Shown in pieces: positions 1 through 13,869 of a DNA stretch of 64,000 nt. A program made the translations under genes and the position numbers. Position 1 is the first letter of the stretch. Each line of letters starts with the position of its first letter. Below the pieces are notes generated by a model. The model saw only the letters and a list, made by a program, of their open reading frames with translations. It searched no databases and was not told where the DNA came from. Location: positions 371,601-435,600 of the forward strand of contig QEYB01001194.1 of NCBI GenBank assembly GCA_017562135.1. Reading direction: 5' to 3'. Source of the DNA: Dipylidium caninum (lineage: Eukaryota; Platyhelminthes; Cestoda; Cyclophyllidea; Dipylidiidae).

Positions 1-340
1 CTAGCTGGAGGCTTCATTTGACGACCTTTCTTCAACCTACTCATTTTAAATGGCAAGTTTTCACTCTTAGTTCTACCGACTGGCATAAGAGCCACTTCCG
101 TCGCAGCAATCAGGGCAACTGGTGTATTTTGAGCAAGGTAATGTTAACCCACAAATAAGTGTTTTGATGGAATTACTTTCTTTAGGTCTAAGTGCTGTCG
201 CAGTCCCACCTTGTGCTATTTCCGGGCTCTTAAGACAACGTCCTTCTGCGTCTTTTTTGCATGGCATAAGCTTTGACCGGCTGCAGGTCGAGAAATTAAC
301 AATTTTCTGGAAACTGCATTAATTATCGCCAATGTAGTAA
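1..340. other. No gene recognised
   Basis: Only short overlapping frames on both strands, none with a recognisable domain or splice pattern. It ends where repeat copy D begins. Confidence 0.5.
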
Positions 341-344
341 GTTA

Positions 345-800
345 TAAGCAAAGTTTCAATCTAGGAAACATGTCAGCCGTGAATAAGACTCCTCGTCTGA
401 TATCCAGTCACAGTTGGCTAAGGAGCCTTGGAGGCGACTGTCCTCCGCTCTCTGAACTCTCCTGTGCTTGCTCGTGTGGATAGCCTGAGCTGCGGTCGAA
501 AGAAGCTGGTTGGTGTTTGCGCCTATTTAAGGCGTCGTCACTGACTTCACTTAAATTCGTCCAAGTAGGCGCTGCAAACGGCACACTCAACTTCCTCCCT
601 TCTTGATGCAGTCTGAGCTCAGTGATGCAAAAGGCTGTTCGTCGAGCAATGTCTGGAAGAAGCCAGAAGAGACGAACGCTTTGTTTCCACTTTATGCCCC
701 GAGTGTTACTGTCTCGAGCAAGAGTGACGATTTCCCTCTGCATTACCGTCCTAACGACAAAAAAACTTCATCGAGGGCAACAACCGCTTTCATTGCCTTC
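345..800 (+). repeat. Fragment of R1/R2 repeat (copy D)
   Basis: Positions 360-430 match the left arm of R2 at about 45200-45250 (shared wording around GTCAGCCGTGAAT and CCAGTCACAGT). The palindromic core GCCTATTTAAGGC lies at 521-533, with the usual flank GTCGAAAGAAGCTGGT before it. Positions 695-790 match the internal module seen at 44450-44570 and 45540-45660 (CTCGAGCAAG, TCTGCATTA, TTCATCGAGGGCAACAACC). The copy is diverged, with many substitutions and small gaps. Confidence 0.7.
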
Positions 801-849
801 CAGCGCCACTATTGCCTCACTCTCCCCAACCTTGAGCGTTGACAAGCAT

Positions 850-3420
850 CCAAGCCGTTTTCCGCAGTGGGCCCATTGTCTCGATTTTTCTACTCCGTGC
901 TTAGAGTGGCGACTTCACACTTTAAACAAAAAAGCCGACTGACATGGTATAGATTGGTGTTATTTACTGTAACGGGATTTCATCGTGTTCTCAGTTGTTT
1001 TCTCTCGTTTCTCAATTACGCCGTCTCCTCCTTTGCTTACCTCTACGTGGATCAAAACTCTCTCGCATTTCTTCGCTAAGCAAGTCACCGCAAAATAAGT
1101 GCAGGAGGCACGTTTTCTTCGAATTCTCACTTGATCTTAACTGTATAACTCCTACTCCTTACTCCGTGGCGAGCCCCTCGATTCTGACATAGAGCCTGAT
1201 CCACCTGAAACATCAAGTCACTTGACCTGATAATGATGTGAAGAGTGACTTTTGTCACCACCACAAGGATATTTCTTACCTCGCAGGAGGTGTTCTGTGA
1301 CACAAAGCGTCCCGAATTGAGTTTGACGGGCAGGGTGTGTGGCAGCAAGAATATGTTGAAGGCGAAGAGACAGAGGAAGGCGATTGCCGTCTTTTCACCG
1401 CTACGTAACCTCATCTCGGCAGCACTCATGTGCCAATGCCTCATTTACTAGCCATATTTATTGACTCTGGGTATTTTCCATTGTCTACCACGTAGGTTGG
1501 AGATTTCGTGGACATGTGGTGCACTCTAACAGCAGCAGCCTCGCACTTCAGGTCGCGTCGGCCCGTCGTCTGGCCCCTGTCAGTTCAGTATTTTTGACTT
1601 GGCATGCTCACACTGAAATGAGGGAAATCAGACCATTTTTATTCCATCGACTCGAGGCAGCTTTCTTTTCAATTGGAAGTTCCCCGAGTTCTGCCTCCTA
1701 TCTCTATGCAAAATGAAAAGCATTTCGGGCCGATTTTGAGGGTGTTGCCATACACTCCTCTCATTGTATCTACTATTTTCCGTCTGTCTCTGCCTCCCTT
1801 CAACCATCAGCCCTTCAATGTGCTACGCCTTCCCACCTGATGTTGAACAAGGACCTGAATCACTGTCATCGCCAACATCCAAGTCGACGCGTTGTAGCGA
1901 TTGTCACCTCCTGTCTGCCCCAAATTACCTACCGTAACTCTTCCACACAGTGGATTCAGTGCCTACTTCTCGGAGGTGCAGCTCACGAACCTGCGTGCAG
2001 CACCCGAACCATTTCACTGCAAGTGAATCAGTACGATCGGCCCATATGTGCTACTAAGCTTTCTACCCCAAGCGGCCATTTGCCATAAAATGACATCAGG
2101 TTTCACATTTGGACTCTTCCCCTCTCCCGCCTGTCGATACAGGAGTGTGTGTTGTTACTCATTAGCTCATTCACGAGCAAGAAGGAGGAGCCATAACAAC
2201 CACAACGGTCATAACAAAAATAACCACAGTCTAAACAAAAGCAACAACCCATGACGGTCTTGCTGGAGGCCCCACAAATTGTCCGAAGAGCAAGCAGGAG
2301 GCGACGACTACTACGACCCAAGTGAGCAGCCGTACATTTCGGTAGTGCTTCCGCCCAACGCACAATTCACACCTCAGTTTTGGCCTACACTCCAATGCAC
2401 AGCAACAGCTTACTTAGCCGCTTAAAGCTGATATGATGAGTGTTGTGATACCGTGATACCGAGTTTGTGTCGGCAAGGAAAAAAACCATTTTTCGCAAAG
2501 TGCGTCACGTTCAAATTGGTCTTCTTTCTCCTCTACTCTTGTCTCTCCTTCTCTGCTCTCCTCGTGACTCCTCGCCTAGTTTTGTCTGCATTGCAGAAAC
2601 GCATATACTCGTTTCTTCTGCACAGCTTTTGCTGTGGCTTGCCAAACAAAAACATGCAAGAGAGTGTTGGGTGAAGCAGACGGAATCGGAGAAAGAGAAG
2701 GAGGAAATGAGAAGACGAGGAAAAACAATTTCTTAAAGTGTTACTTCCCCTTTTTTCCTTCGTCCCTCCGCCCTAATTAGAAACATTTGTTCTCCTCTTC
2801 ATCTTCTAGTAGACACACATATGCCGTTTTGGTGCCTACCCTGAGATTCACAAGTCAGAGTAAGGTTGAGGAAATCTTCGACGCACGGGTGGAGGAATGG
2901 CTGACGCTAACAAACCACATATATGTCGAGCGTGAAAAGAATTAGCTTATCTCTCAATGCCCAGACACGACCACTGCCTCAACGTTTTGAGATGAGGGTG
3001 CCGAGTGTTCCACCGCGTTTCACAAGGTCCAGGCCCATGGCAAACGACTTCTCCTTCTCAATAGAATATCATTTACCGCGCATGTGGAACACGAGCTTTG
3101 TGCACGCCTGAGTCTCACAAGTCTCAATGAAAGTAATGTGCTCAGTGGAAAAGCTTGGCAGCCACTACCAGTCATCCTTCGCCGTCGTGAACGTACATTT
3201 GATAGCTTATTGGGCAAGCGAGTAGGTATGTGGGTAGGCCGATGGGCCTGAAATAATTTACCAAGTTCTCCACAATATCAGCAGTAATCAGTCTCAGCGT
3301 CTGTGACCTTTCCGTGCGTGGAAAGCCTCACTTGTGAAGCCACTGTGAAAGGCGGATTGTGCAGAGAACGTGTTCGCCTCACAATGTGGACAACATGATA
3401 TTGCGAAGGAGAAAGCCTCC
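850..3420. other. Unassigned intergenic stretch
   Basis: I see no gene here. Reading frames are all under about 90 codons and overlap on both strands. The base composition alternates between pyrimidine-rich and purine-rich patches, such as 2680-2760. A weak or undetected repeat could be present. Confidence 0.45.
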
Positions 3421-3423
3421 CCA

Positions 3424-3510
3424 GATGTTTCCATGTGGCTCGCTTTCTTTCCAACACTCATCTCAGTAGCCTAATCTGTTCGCACATGCCATCCGAGCGC
3501 AGACGCAACG
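3424..3510 (+). repeat. Short R1 fragment
   Basis: The stretch beginning GATGTTTCCATGTGGCT matches 43288-43370 of R1 copy B over about 80 bases, including the cytosine- and thymine-rich run before a CATCTCAGTAGCCT-like segment. About three quarters of positions agree by eye. The flanks do not extend clearly. Confidence 0.45.
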
Positions 3511-3529
3511 AAATCCAAAAATCATTTGA

Positions 3530-6080
3530 TCATCGTGCAATAGCCGCTCAGATGAAATTGTACGAGTCGAATCACTTGTCAACGAATGACTACAGTTGGT
3601 TGAACAAGTCTCACACTTCTTCGCCTTCATTTGCACGCAATGCGTTTGTCCCTGAATGTGGCTTGTCTTGCTCTCTTAATCGTGAGTTGAGAACCGACAA
3701 GGAAAGCATTCAAAAATCACGTAAGGCAAGATTTTATTATGGCGAAATGACAAGGGCTTCAAAGCTCCTTTTGGAGTAAGAAAAGGAGTGTCACTGTGCA
3801 CCAGGATACATTTGTTGTGTGAGGTAAGGCCGAGAAAGGACAGGGTCGTGAAGGTGTCGGGAGAAATGACTTACTTCTCCAAAGCCACGCAACGGGGATT
3901 GAATGTTCTAGCAATAAAATAATTGCGTCGCCATCATACATATTTGAAAGCCAGAGGGTGAAGCAAATTTTCGCCTCACATGATGCGTGGCATCCGCTTG
4001 AAACCAAACTTGGGCCTCTCATTGCCTGTCTGCAACTCCTCCACGAGTTTTAACTGACCGAAAATCACATTGGCAAACTAAACTAACTAAACAGTCTAAC
4101 TGAATACGAGCTGACAACTCCATGGCGGTCACACGAATTGCAAATCTGAGCGAGAAGTGTAGGACGTCGAATTCCACCATTTTGATGGATGCCTTTCGAA
4201 TCGCATCGCATGACTACCTCAATTTTCCGCCTTTATACGAGAATGCGTGAAATTGCGCGCACGTGGCAACGTTAACAACTTAAGAAGAAGGATCAGGGCC
4301 TCAACGTGGCAAGAGGGGAGAACGTCTTCGTTGCTGGCGTGCAGACTCAGTACTCTTCTGGGCTCCCTCTGAACACCCAGACCTGCAAACCGGCGCAATC
4401 TCGCTTGAGAAGAAGAGAAGATGAGTGCATGGAAGCTGATAATGGGAGTTGCGAGGTATGAAGAAGGTAGTTTCCGGCGATCCGATACTTAAGTGAAAGA
4501 CTTCAAAAGAAATCTCAAGAAATTTCGGCATCCAGCCCTGGGGTTCAAATGTCGCGCAGAAGGGAACTGCGACTAACGGCGTACAATTCCGTTTGATAGA
4601 GGATCCACGAAGAATTCACCTCCTCAGCGAAGTTGGTGTCTTTCGGTTGCTCACCAACCCCTCTATTTTATCTCCATCCTACCAATGTGCTTTGACTTCT
4701 TTCCACATTCCCCCACGCTACTCGCCGTTCTCGCCGATCTCTCAGGTCGCTCTTCCCCTCCTTCAGTGCGTAAATGCGCGGGATCCGAGGCTATGTAGCT
4801 TTAGAATGCCCTCCGCACGAGACGAGCGTAGGTTATGGAGTTCCCGTATTTTTCGTATTCACCTGCAAGCACACGTTGCTGCGGTGAAGCAGAAGCAGAA
4901 GGAGAAGTGCGAAGTGTTCGGTGACGTCGCAAAATTACAAACGGAGAAGGGTCGAGGTGAAATGACTCTGAAATGCAGTGCACAGCGTAAATAATTCTTC
5001 TGCAATCGCTATTTCGTCCAGCTGAAATCACCAAGCGATTTCTGCTCCACTTCGCTTCCAGCAGCAGTATTTGCTTCCTGAAGAGACCCACCACGATAAA
5101 GGCATTCTGTGTCGGTGGAGCTGCAGAGGTGTGCGACCTTTACGTCCTGCTCCCAGCACCTTCAATGGGACCTTTCAGGGAGTCAACTTGCTGGCGGGAA
5201 TTGCTTATCCCTTGGGTAATTGTTAAACTTTGAGACAGAATACAAACCATCTGTGAACCTTGGCATTGAACCGCGGAATTTTCTCGAAGGGTGCGTTCTT
5301 CCCCTGTAACCAAATCTCGTCGGGAACATTAATACGCTTTTCTTCCAATTCTGATTTGTAACGCCGATTCAGTCATCTCTACGTATTTTCAGAGCTGTCA
5401 CTCATATCGAGGAGAGGTCAAATCAAAACTATCGACGTTAGTCATATGCACCAGCACCGAGAACTTGAGCTCGGCAGGCAGACATGCTGTGGGACTTGAG
5501 GGCGTCAGGCACTGCCGAATGGAATTGCGCACCTCATTGGGCGTGAATCTTGATAAGAGCATTCACTTTGCAGGCGACGAAGGTTTGTGCACAAGCAATT
5601 TTAGCCATTGAGTAACACCACGACGGCTATTGAGAATACGAGATGTCTCGAGTTGGATGATTAAACAAGCACAGGCCTCTTCCAGCTTCGTTCAGCTAGC
5701 CGAGTCTAGGCCTATATTCCTCCGATGCTAAACGCATTCCACTTTGTCCAGCGTGCCCTCTTCACTAGGGCATTCTGCGCTAATGCCATCGTGGAAGTCA
5801 CACACGCATACACTCGGGAGACTGCAACCCACTGGCCCCTCTTACCATTCGCTCTCATTTCTGCCACCGAATGATGAGCGCTCTGTGTGGTTAATTCGGG
5901 AAACAAATAACGAAAACCTGGAAAGCGTGACGACGGCGCGACGTGCCGCAGTATTCTCTCGCCATTAGTTGATGTTGCAATTGGGCGTAGGAGTGAAGGA
6001 GAAATTTGAATGCACAGAGGATGATAATCTCCAGCTCTAGAGGGAAGTAAGTGAGCACGATGTGCAGCAGACGAAGGTGA
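3530..6080. other. Unassigned intergenic stretch
   Basis: No domain or convincing exon is visible. The longest frames are 4593-4994 (+, 133 codons) and 5712-6131 (-, 139 codons), and neither has a recognisable motif. The second lies just beyond repeat copy A and may be a diverged extension of it. Confidence 0.4.
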
Positions 6081-8515
6081 GTGGATTTCAGTCCATTGGA
6101 ATGTTATGAATAGCGACCAGGTGGCAAGCACCAGCGGATGCTGCAGATGGCATGTGGAGGGAAGAATTACAGGAATGGGGATGAATGGGTAAGGAAATGT
6201 GATGCACAGTTAAGACGGGATCCACAAAATGGAAGCACCATAGTTCCTCCCACCGACCGTTCACAAGACGGTTAGTCTGACGTGAATCTGAGGAGTCTGT
6301 TGATTCGCATTTGTTTCTTGATGTTGGAGTAGATAACATGCAGAGGGTAAGTGGGTTGACGGCCATCGCAGTGACCGCAGGAATTACCGTGCGCAATTTC
6401 CCCCATACATTCGCCCAGTAGCCCCCGTCAGCGATGCCTCGTGCCTTGAAGATCTTCCTCCCCGACGCAATTGAATGCTCTTGGCAGCTATTATGTTCGG
6501 TCATTTACGGCGCATGGAGGAGTAGCAGCTGGAGAATGAGAGGTCAAATTTTAGTTTCAAGTAGACGTCACATCTCGCTTGAGGCGTAATTTCACTTTGA
6601 CCAACATGGGCTCTATGGCTCTGGCGAGGTAAACGAGGTTGTACAAAAGGAGCAGACTTGGACACAATTAGTTTGCTACTCGAGCTCCCTGATCTCGTCG
6701 TTGGTTAGGAGGCCATTTCTGTCCTCATCATGACTCCGTCCGCTCGCGACCTTCCTCCACAGTGGATTTCCTGGTACACTCAACGGTCCTGCAGAACAGA
6801 TAATGGAGGGCATCGCTATGGCATGGCAAAACGAAGTTGTAGTCACATGAGAATGTGAGTGATGGGGTATTGTGTAGAATGTCCAAGCGCACCGTTGGAG
6901 TGAAGGGAGGTGGATTCCGCCTCCGGTGAAGCCGAGACATCAACACTGTCCATGTGTGACAACTCCAAAGTACAGATTGCGCGAAAGAAGGCACTAATAT
7001 AATCTGTGGGAATCGGGACAGCTTTGTGGTGTTACGCAGAACCAACGAGTTCATTTGCCACTATCTCGCGAGTAGCCAGCGCTCTGGCTGCTGCATAGTT
7101 CACTTCACGCCATCCGTTCGGAGGAATTCTGTGGCGACATTCCTTCCCAGTAGCTGCCCTCGTTGAAGCCTTGCTGTCACGATGTCTCTGATGCGGAAGG
7201 AAACCGTCACACTTGCTCGAGGCAGTAACATTGTGCAAACTACACTGCCACACACGATGGCAAATTGACGAAACAGCTTCTTCAACCGATTCCTGGTTAG
7301 ACAACATTGGCGTGCCACTGAGCATCGGGAGCAGCAAGACGGGACGCAATGGAAGGTGCCATCAGCACCGTCGGCTTAGCCGCATTTGAGAGAAGCCCTG
7401 TGACGGAGCCTTAAATAGGCCAAGCTTAGGTCAGCATCCGCCGACTGCAGCTCCAGATGTTCCGACGAGCAGTCACTTGAGAATGGAGAGAGTGCAGACC
7501 GGTGGTCATCTCCGACTAGTCCAGTAACCCTTCGAGCTCACTAGTCAATCGTGATTGGATGTCGGTTGTTGATTTGTAGATTAAAAATCCGCTTAGTACT
7601 CACTGCTCGAGTGGCAATCGGCGTAGTTCTCAGACCTTGTACACCCCAAAACAGTTCAATTCGACGCGTCTTAATCACGGCCGAATTGTGTGCACCCCTC
7701 TGATTGGACTCCTAAACGCACCCACCTCACCATGAGGTGAGAAGGGAAATCTTCGGTAGAGAAAATAGCTAATGATTGAGGATGGGAAAGAGGTGGAAGT
7801 GAGTTTTATAGGAGGAAGCCCTATTTCAATAGACAGGCTAGATGAAAAGAGGATCCCGAGTCTGGAAGGCAGAATGTGCGGGAGAGTGGTGAGAAGTAAG
7901 TAAAAGTTGAATAGTTAGTTGCATTGATCGCCGCATGTGTCAGAGTATTTTGAGAATGCCACAGCGCACCCACCGGCCCCAAACCAACAACCTACACCTT
8001 CCAACGAACTGCATTTACTGCTGCCTCAACCCTCCATCACCGCGACAACGGCCTAACTTTCTGCTCTACACAACTTCGTGGAGGTGGCCAATGTTCAACC
8101 CACTTGACGAATTTTGTACAAGCCCAACGGATTTCGACACTCAAATGTCTCCTTTCACTCCATCTCGTCTCCCTTTCATTCCTCACGCCATCCTCATCAG
8201 CCGTTTTGCTAGTGGGTGGTGGACCAAGCGGTGACCTGTCCACTGCCACTTTAACATTTTAACTTGACTCCCCTTGGACAGAGAGGGGTGGACACAATCG
8301 GATGTATCTTTCGGTAGGAGGCGTGCGCTCAATAGTGAAACCGCTGAGATGAAGTGTAGGAAAGAAGGCGAGCAAATCATTGCGAAAAACGGACGGGGTG
8401 CCAAATGAACGAATTGCTTGCTAAGGACAAAATCGAGCCTTCCTTCAACCGGATGATAACATGGAGTGAAAGTTGACTGCCTACTGAAAAATTCTATGTC
8501 AAAGAGCACTACGTG
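6080..8515 (-). repeat. R1/R2 composite repeat, copy A
   Basis: Read on the minus strand this block is collinear with copy B. 8250-8400 matches 43290-43440, 7930-8240 matches 43440-43750, 7640-7930 matches 43750-44050, 7360-7640 matches 44045-44280, 7100-7340 matches 44300-44560, and 6600-7080 matches 44590-45070. After that, 6100-6400 matches the middle of R2 near 46030-46250, so the left part of R2 is missing. The palindromic core is at 7408-7420. Shared landmarks include a run near 8270 (CCCCTTGGACAGAG on plus, CCAAGGGGAGT in copy B). No intact coding frame runs through it. Confidence 0.85.
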
Positions 8516-8529
8516 GGCCAGGAGGACGT

Positions 8530-11500
8530 AGCCCCTTTACCTCTCAAACAAATTTAACTCCGATTAAGGGTGTATTGTGGTGTGTATGGTGGGGCACCCA
8601 AGAGCTATATATTGTCAGAATGTGGATGATTTTGCCCAGCAGTTCAAAAAAGAGGTCGAGAATGTTGAAGATGAAGGGCAAAGTGCTGCGTGAGGATAAT
8701 GGGTAACCAAATGCTGCCTTGGGGACTCTTCAAAAAAGTAGAGAAAGAAGTTAGGAGATTCTGCCGCATCCAACATGTGCCCGGATTTGACACCCTTCGA
8801 ATATCGCTTGTTTTTATCTTCGCAAAATTTTATAGGGAAGAAGAATACACAAATGAAGAAGTTATTTACCAAGAACGCGTTCGACTGCTCACATTAACAG
8901 ATACAAAATATACAAAATTGGGGATACAGCTTGCGCTTTGGTTGACAAGAGCTCAATGTCAATCAATACAATTGATGGTGAGGAAAAATATAATTTAAAT
9001 TTTTTAAACACAGAGGCAACTTTCCAATAGACCTCAGCCTCCTTTCTCTCCTCCCCTTGCCACCCTTTCGTCCCAGGACTTACGTCTTCATATCGCGCAC
9101 CTCGGATTATCAGCTCCTCTCCACTCACCCCTCTTCTCCACCCTGTTCGCACTCAAACGAGATGGCGTAGTCTGTGCGCTCAGTGGGAAGCGAGACATAG
9201 ACCATTAAGATTGCTTTTTCCTCACCACAACTCCTTTCCTCGTGCAGTAGGCGCTTTCGAGGTTCGCATTTGCTCCCCGCATCCGGTGGAAGCAAATCGT
9301 CCCAATTGCGCTCTTCAGTAAAACACCATCAGAGGACGCGGAGGATTTTCCATTTTACCCTTTTATCCTCTTCCATCTCGCCCCCTTTTCCATACGTCAT
9401 TCTACAATGCCACAGGCCTACTACAGCACTGCCAACGCTTTTCTTTGCATTCTTTCCATTTATCATCACATTTCATTTCAACGAGTTGCAGACGCATTGG
9501 CTGACTGGCGGAAGAGCCGCTTGCACGGCATTCTTTTTCAGAGTAACTACGTCAGGGTCTTCCGACTCAGCACTCTACACATTGGTGCACTGAATAGGTG
9601 GAAGGTTGACCCGACTGAACAAATCCTCTTCTTTTTTAATCACACTCAGAAGAAAATGGTGAAGAGGAAGAGGGTCAGACGGCTTGCATGTCTGCACATC
9701 CACCAGAAGGCTAGAAAGGCAGCACGTCAGAATGCGCCCCAAAAAACACTTTCTTATTCACATACACATCGTGGTATTTCACTACCCCTCGCCGTCTCTG
9801 CATTTAGCGGTGTGCTGCAGAAGTGGGTGGATGCTCCTCGCATGAAGGCAAAAAGGCGTGACTAACTTGATTTTCCTTTATTAGACGAGGCGTCACGGTT
9901 GAATTTGGGTGTTGAGACCACCTGCGAAATTGCACCTCAGTCTCAATAGCCAATGACAGATCTTGGCGCAGTTTAAGAGGCTTCTTAGTTTACGTGGTGG
10001 CGTTAATGACGAGCGAAGGGGGTTCAGTGCCACAAAATTGTGAGTGAAAAATAGGTTTGGGAGTTGCGGACATCAAGTGTGAGTGTGCAGCAGGTAGAAG
10101 GACTGGGAGACGGCTGCAGACCTCCTCTGTTTCCATTAGTCAGCGCCTTTGTCTCTAACTTCCTTTACTCTGCTGTTTAAATCACAACTTCACGGCCTCT
10201 TTCCCTCGTACCTGGTGAGTTGAAACAGTAATCAGCTCGTTGGCAGCCTGTCGTTTCTGACTGCCCTTAGTTAAGAGACCATTTAATCCTTTAATGAAGA
10301 CGAACTCCGAGGTGCAGCTTGGATGAGGATATTTGAGAAGAAAGAGAGTGTATGTGATACAAGAGCTTCAAAGGCTCCTAATTAACCCCTGCGTCATCTG
10401 TTCCACCACACCGTGCCCACTCCATTTTTCCCCATCTTCCTCTTCCTCACGAACCATAATCACCGACGATGGACGCATTCCAAACAGATGTAGCCACGGA
10501 GGCGTATGATTTCTTCGTTTTTCCTCGCGCACTCTTCGTGAGCTGTTTGTAGGCAGCCAGTAGCGCCACTCCCGGTACCATGTGGACGAGTATCGCACTG
10601 TCCGAATGTAAACTGCGTGTGGGTCATGATGCGTCCAAAGTCCTACGACACCGGACAGGAGAATTGTCGCGAGTAAAGTTATGTTTTCATCGACGTGTTT
10701 GCATATGAGGCAAGTCAGTTTTCGTCCCAATGCAATGCAATGCAATCCAATTCACTCGGCTCTGTCCCTGCTCTTTCGGCTTGCCGAGCACTCCTCCCTC
10801 CTTCATCCAACTATCTGCTTCTTCAAGTCTCGTTCCGCCGCCTCTCTCTTCTTATCTACTTATCTCCACTCCCTCTCTCTGCTGTCGCTCAGACCTCAGG
10901 CCAAAAAGTAAGTTGGCAAACAGGGTCAAGCAGGGGAACGAAAAGAGCATTTGCTCTTACGGATGTGTGACGAGTGAGGAGAGCAAGACGTAGGCAGAAC
11001 TGAATTGGGCCGCCGCTTAATGCGCATTCGTGAATTTTCCCTTTGGTGAATTGGGACACTTTGTTTGAAAATGTATAATAGCCGGCATTTGGCAGCAGCC
11101 TGGGTTACACTCGACGCCACTGACGCCTAAGTGCTACTTGATGAGAAGGCGGAGTTGGTGGTGGAGAAGGAGTTGAACAACTAATTCACCAAGACTTCTC
11201 CATCAACCTGGTGACAAGTCACTCTCGAGTAGACACATGCAAAGTCGCGGTTGGTGCACATATTACCATTTGCTGAGTTACTAAGTGCGTCCGACTCCCG
11301 CCCACATTAATCAAATGCCATTAATACCACATGCTTAGTCGACCAGATAAGCGTCCAAAATGCCCACTTTAGCCTTAAACATCGTTACATAACCGCGTTT
11401 CTTCTCCTGAAGAGTAGAGGAGTCGTTTGCAAAATATTTGAGTGTCGTAAGTGATATCACTGAATGAGGAGCAGTTAGGCAGTTTCGACGCGTCGGAAAG

Positions 11501-11870
11501 GAAATGAATGGGCAGGTAGGTGCACGGAAAAGTAGAGATCGGCAGGACGAGAAGGCCCTAATGACTCGAGGTTCTTTCCCCCACCCCAAAACAGTGTTCT
11601 CTTAGTCCAACTCGACCCAGCGTGGAGAGTTTGACAGGATGAAGTTAAGATGTGTGGTTGCAGAAATCATGCTGGCAGAGACCATAATCATGGCTGGAAA
11701 ACTTAATTTCACTGGCGAATGTTCACCATCACTATGAATAACGACGAGGAGACATACGCGAACTCCGACTATTACCAGCGGAATGCCTCTCGTGATGGTA
11801 TACTTGTGAGTGAAGTCTGATGAACTGCGAGATCCGATAGAATTGCACTAGAACATTTTTCCTTAGGCCT
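8530..11870. other. Unassigned intergenic stretch
   Basis: No gene recognised. The largest frames are 9407-9865 (+, 152 codons) and 10368-10745 (-, 125 codons). Both lack motifs and overlap open frames in other phases. A short tandem AATGC run lies at 10729-10747 and a long pyrimidine-rich tract at 10790-10890. Confidence 0.45.
10729..10747. repeat. Short AATGC tandem run
   Basis: Three and a half perfect copies of the pentamer CAATG follow each other. It is too short to be more than a simple repeat. Confidence 0.7.
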
Positions 11871-11877
11871 AGCGGTC

Positions 11878-12430
11878 TACAGGGACCATTTTAAGAGGCT
11901 TGAACTGCGGCTTATGTGGTGGATTGCAACATGCCTTGAAGCATCTCTGTTTCCAGTACCTATCTGTAACCGCGAAGATCTGTCACATGGCCCAGCATAC
12001 AATCCGGCATAACGGCATCCTCCGAGACCACACGAGAAGACCTCGAATAGCACAAGGTTTTCTTTTGCCTCCGCAATGAGGGCACACTCTAGCTTGCCAG
12101 TTGAGTCTATTCGAAAACAAGTGGAGTCCGTGGCTGGTAGGAGCAAGGGATGAAGAGTGAATAGCAATTTATAGGTGACGGTCTTTTGAACGACCATATC
12201 GTCCGTGCCTACTCGAGTGCGCATCGTCGTCCAAGCAATTTTGCGCCGCCGGGTGAGGATGTCGCCATTCAATCACGTCCCCATTAGATCGACGCGAACT
12301 CTGTTGCTTTTCAATTGCACGTGGATGGCAGTCCTTAGTTGCCAGTAGGCATTGCCCAAATGATGTGAAGCTACGCACAATCGGCAACTCCCGATTATAC
12401 TTTACGCCGAGGTGAGGCGAAGCGAAGGGA
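11878..12430 (-). repeat. R6 repeat, copy 1
   Basis: Read on minus, 12170-12430 matches 50230-50480 (minus) and 53400-53600 (plus). All three contain a segment near CAAAATTGCTYGGACGACGA followed by a CACTCGRGTRGGCA-like run and GTTCAA. In this copy the frame after the shared segment stays open to 11877, giving a 131-codon frame. The same peptide-like string (TRVGTD, then VVQ) occurs in the other two copies. Divergence is substantial, so I read it as an old, decayed element. Confidence 0.7.
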
Positions 12431-12439
12431 GAAAGTGAA

Positions 12440-13860
12440 ACCGGACGTCCCGAAACGGCTTAGGTGATTTAAAGGGAAGGAGTGACATTAGCGAAGAATC
12501 AAGTCATCAGCGGCGCAAGAACCGTGAAAGCATATTTCCAACGCAGGTGTTTGGGAAGGGTCCGCGAGCGAGATCGCTCATGAGAGAAAATACGTGTGCA
12601 TCTGCAAGCTCAGCCCTCAAGTTGGGCAAATGTTGCAGGCTGTGCATGCGACATCGCCGTACAACACTAAATTACTCTTTGTGAGATAGTAGTCTCGTGT
12701 TGTCAAACGCGTCACAGAGAATAAGACTATTAGGGCATTTGAGACAACCGAAGAGTTTCCTATTCCATCGCCTAAATTTGGGCAGAATGAGGAGTAATGT
12801 ATCGTACGTGGGAATCATCTCTCGACGTCGCCTCGAGTGCCACTTTTCGACTGCTGTCCTCTGTTTGGCAGTTCTTTATCGGTCCCCCCATTTCCATTTA
12901 GAGATATCTTCGTCGTCAGTACTTCCACACTGCCTTTGCGTGGACCAGTTGATGTTAAATGAATAAATGGTATTTCATTACCTTGAAGAAGTACAAAGAT
13001 AAACAGCAACAACGACATCAACGTTTCAGTGGCCTCTTATTTTATCACAGCAGGGAGCCATTCACGTCAAAGCCACACCGTCAGGCATGACATGCCCAAG
13101 TGTCTCATGTGAAATAGCAGCATTAGCGGGTTGGTGATTTGGCCCTAAGCCTAATGGGTTTATGTGAATGATATAAGGACTTAGAAGTGTCAAAATGTTG
13201 AAAACAGCCTAAGCAGGAGCCCTAGATGATCAAATATCCAAAGCAAAACAATGGAACACCAGTAATGAAGGACTAATGAAAGTATGAACAAGCTGAACTA
13301 TGTTACATAAGCAATAGGTGGCAGGCGAAATGTCAATCTGTAGGAATATGCACCAACTGGAGTTTTGCAGATGGCAGGGTAGGAGACGGAATTACTCTTC
13401 CTTATCAAATGCTGATTGACTGCATTGTTGGCCGCACCTTTCATAAATGACTATAAAAGTAATCGAGAGGGTATTGCACGCGTCAGTAAAGCATCCTACT
13501 TCCAACAAATTCACTGCAGCTGAGAAGATGTGACTTCAACACCGAAAAGAAGAAATTTTCGCTGTAACCCAATCCCTGGCAGAAAAGCCGACGAAGTATA
13601 CAACAATATGTCCTAATATCAAAAGCACTAGGCAGTGCAAACATCTAACTCCACAAATAGAAACAAATAATACAATATTATTTCATTTCTAACTGGCTAA
13701 ATGACAACAAGAACTACACCCCTAACAAACCTTCCCTCACGAGAAAACCGCAAATAAATTTAGGAACAGTAATTGCAACTTCATGCACGAAACACAGGTC
13801 ATCATCACGTATGCAAACGAAATAAAGCAACTTCAGCATAGAACAAGTGACAACACATGT
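12440..13860. other. Unassigned stretch, A/T-richer in 13040-13860
   Basis: Almost no open frames longer than 60 codons occur between 13030 and 14690, which argues against coding exons there. I recognise no repeat match in 12440-13860. Confidence 0.5.
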
Positions 13861-13869
13861 TGCTTGCTC

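Noticed and set aside
7408..7420. Palindromic core as a serum-response (CArG) box
   Set aside because: CArG needs six A/T bases between CC and GG. The core has seven, so the match is imperfect and I leave its function open.
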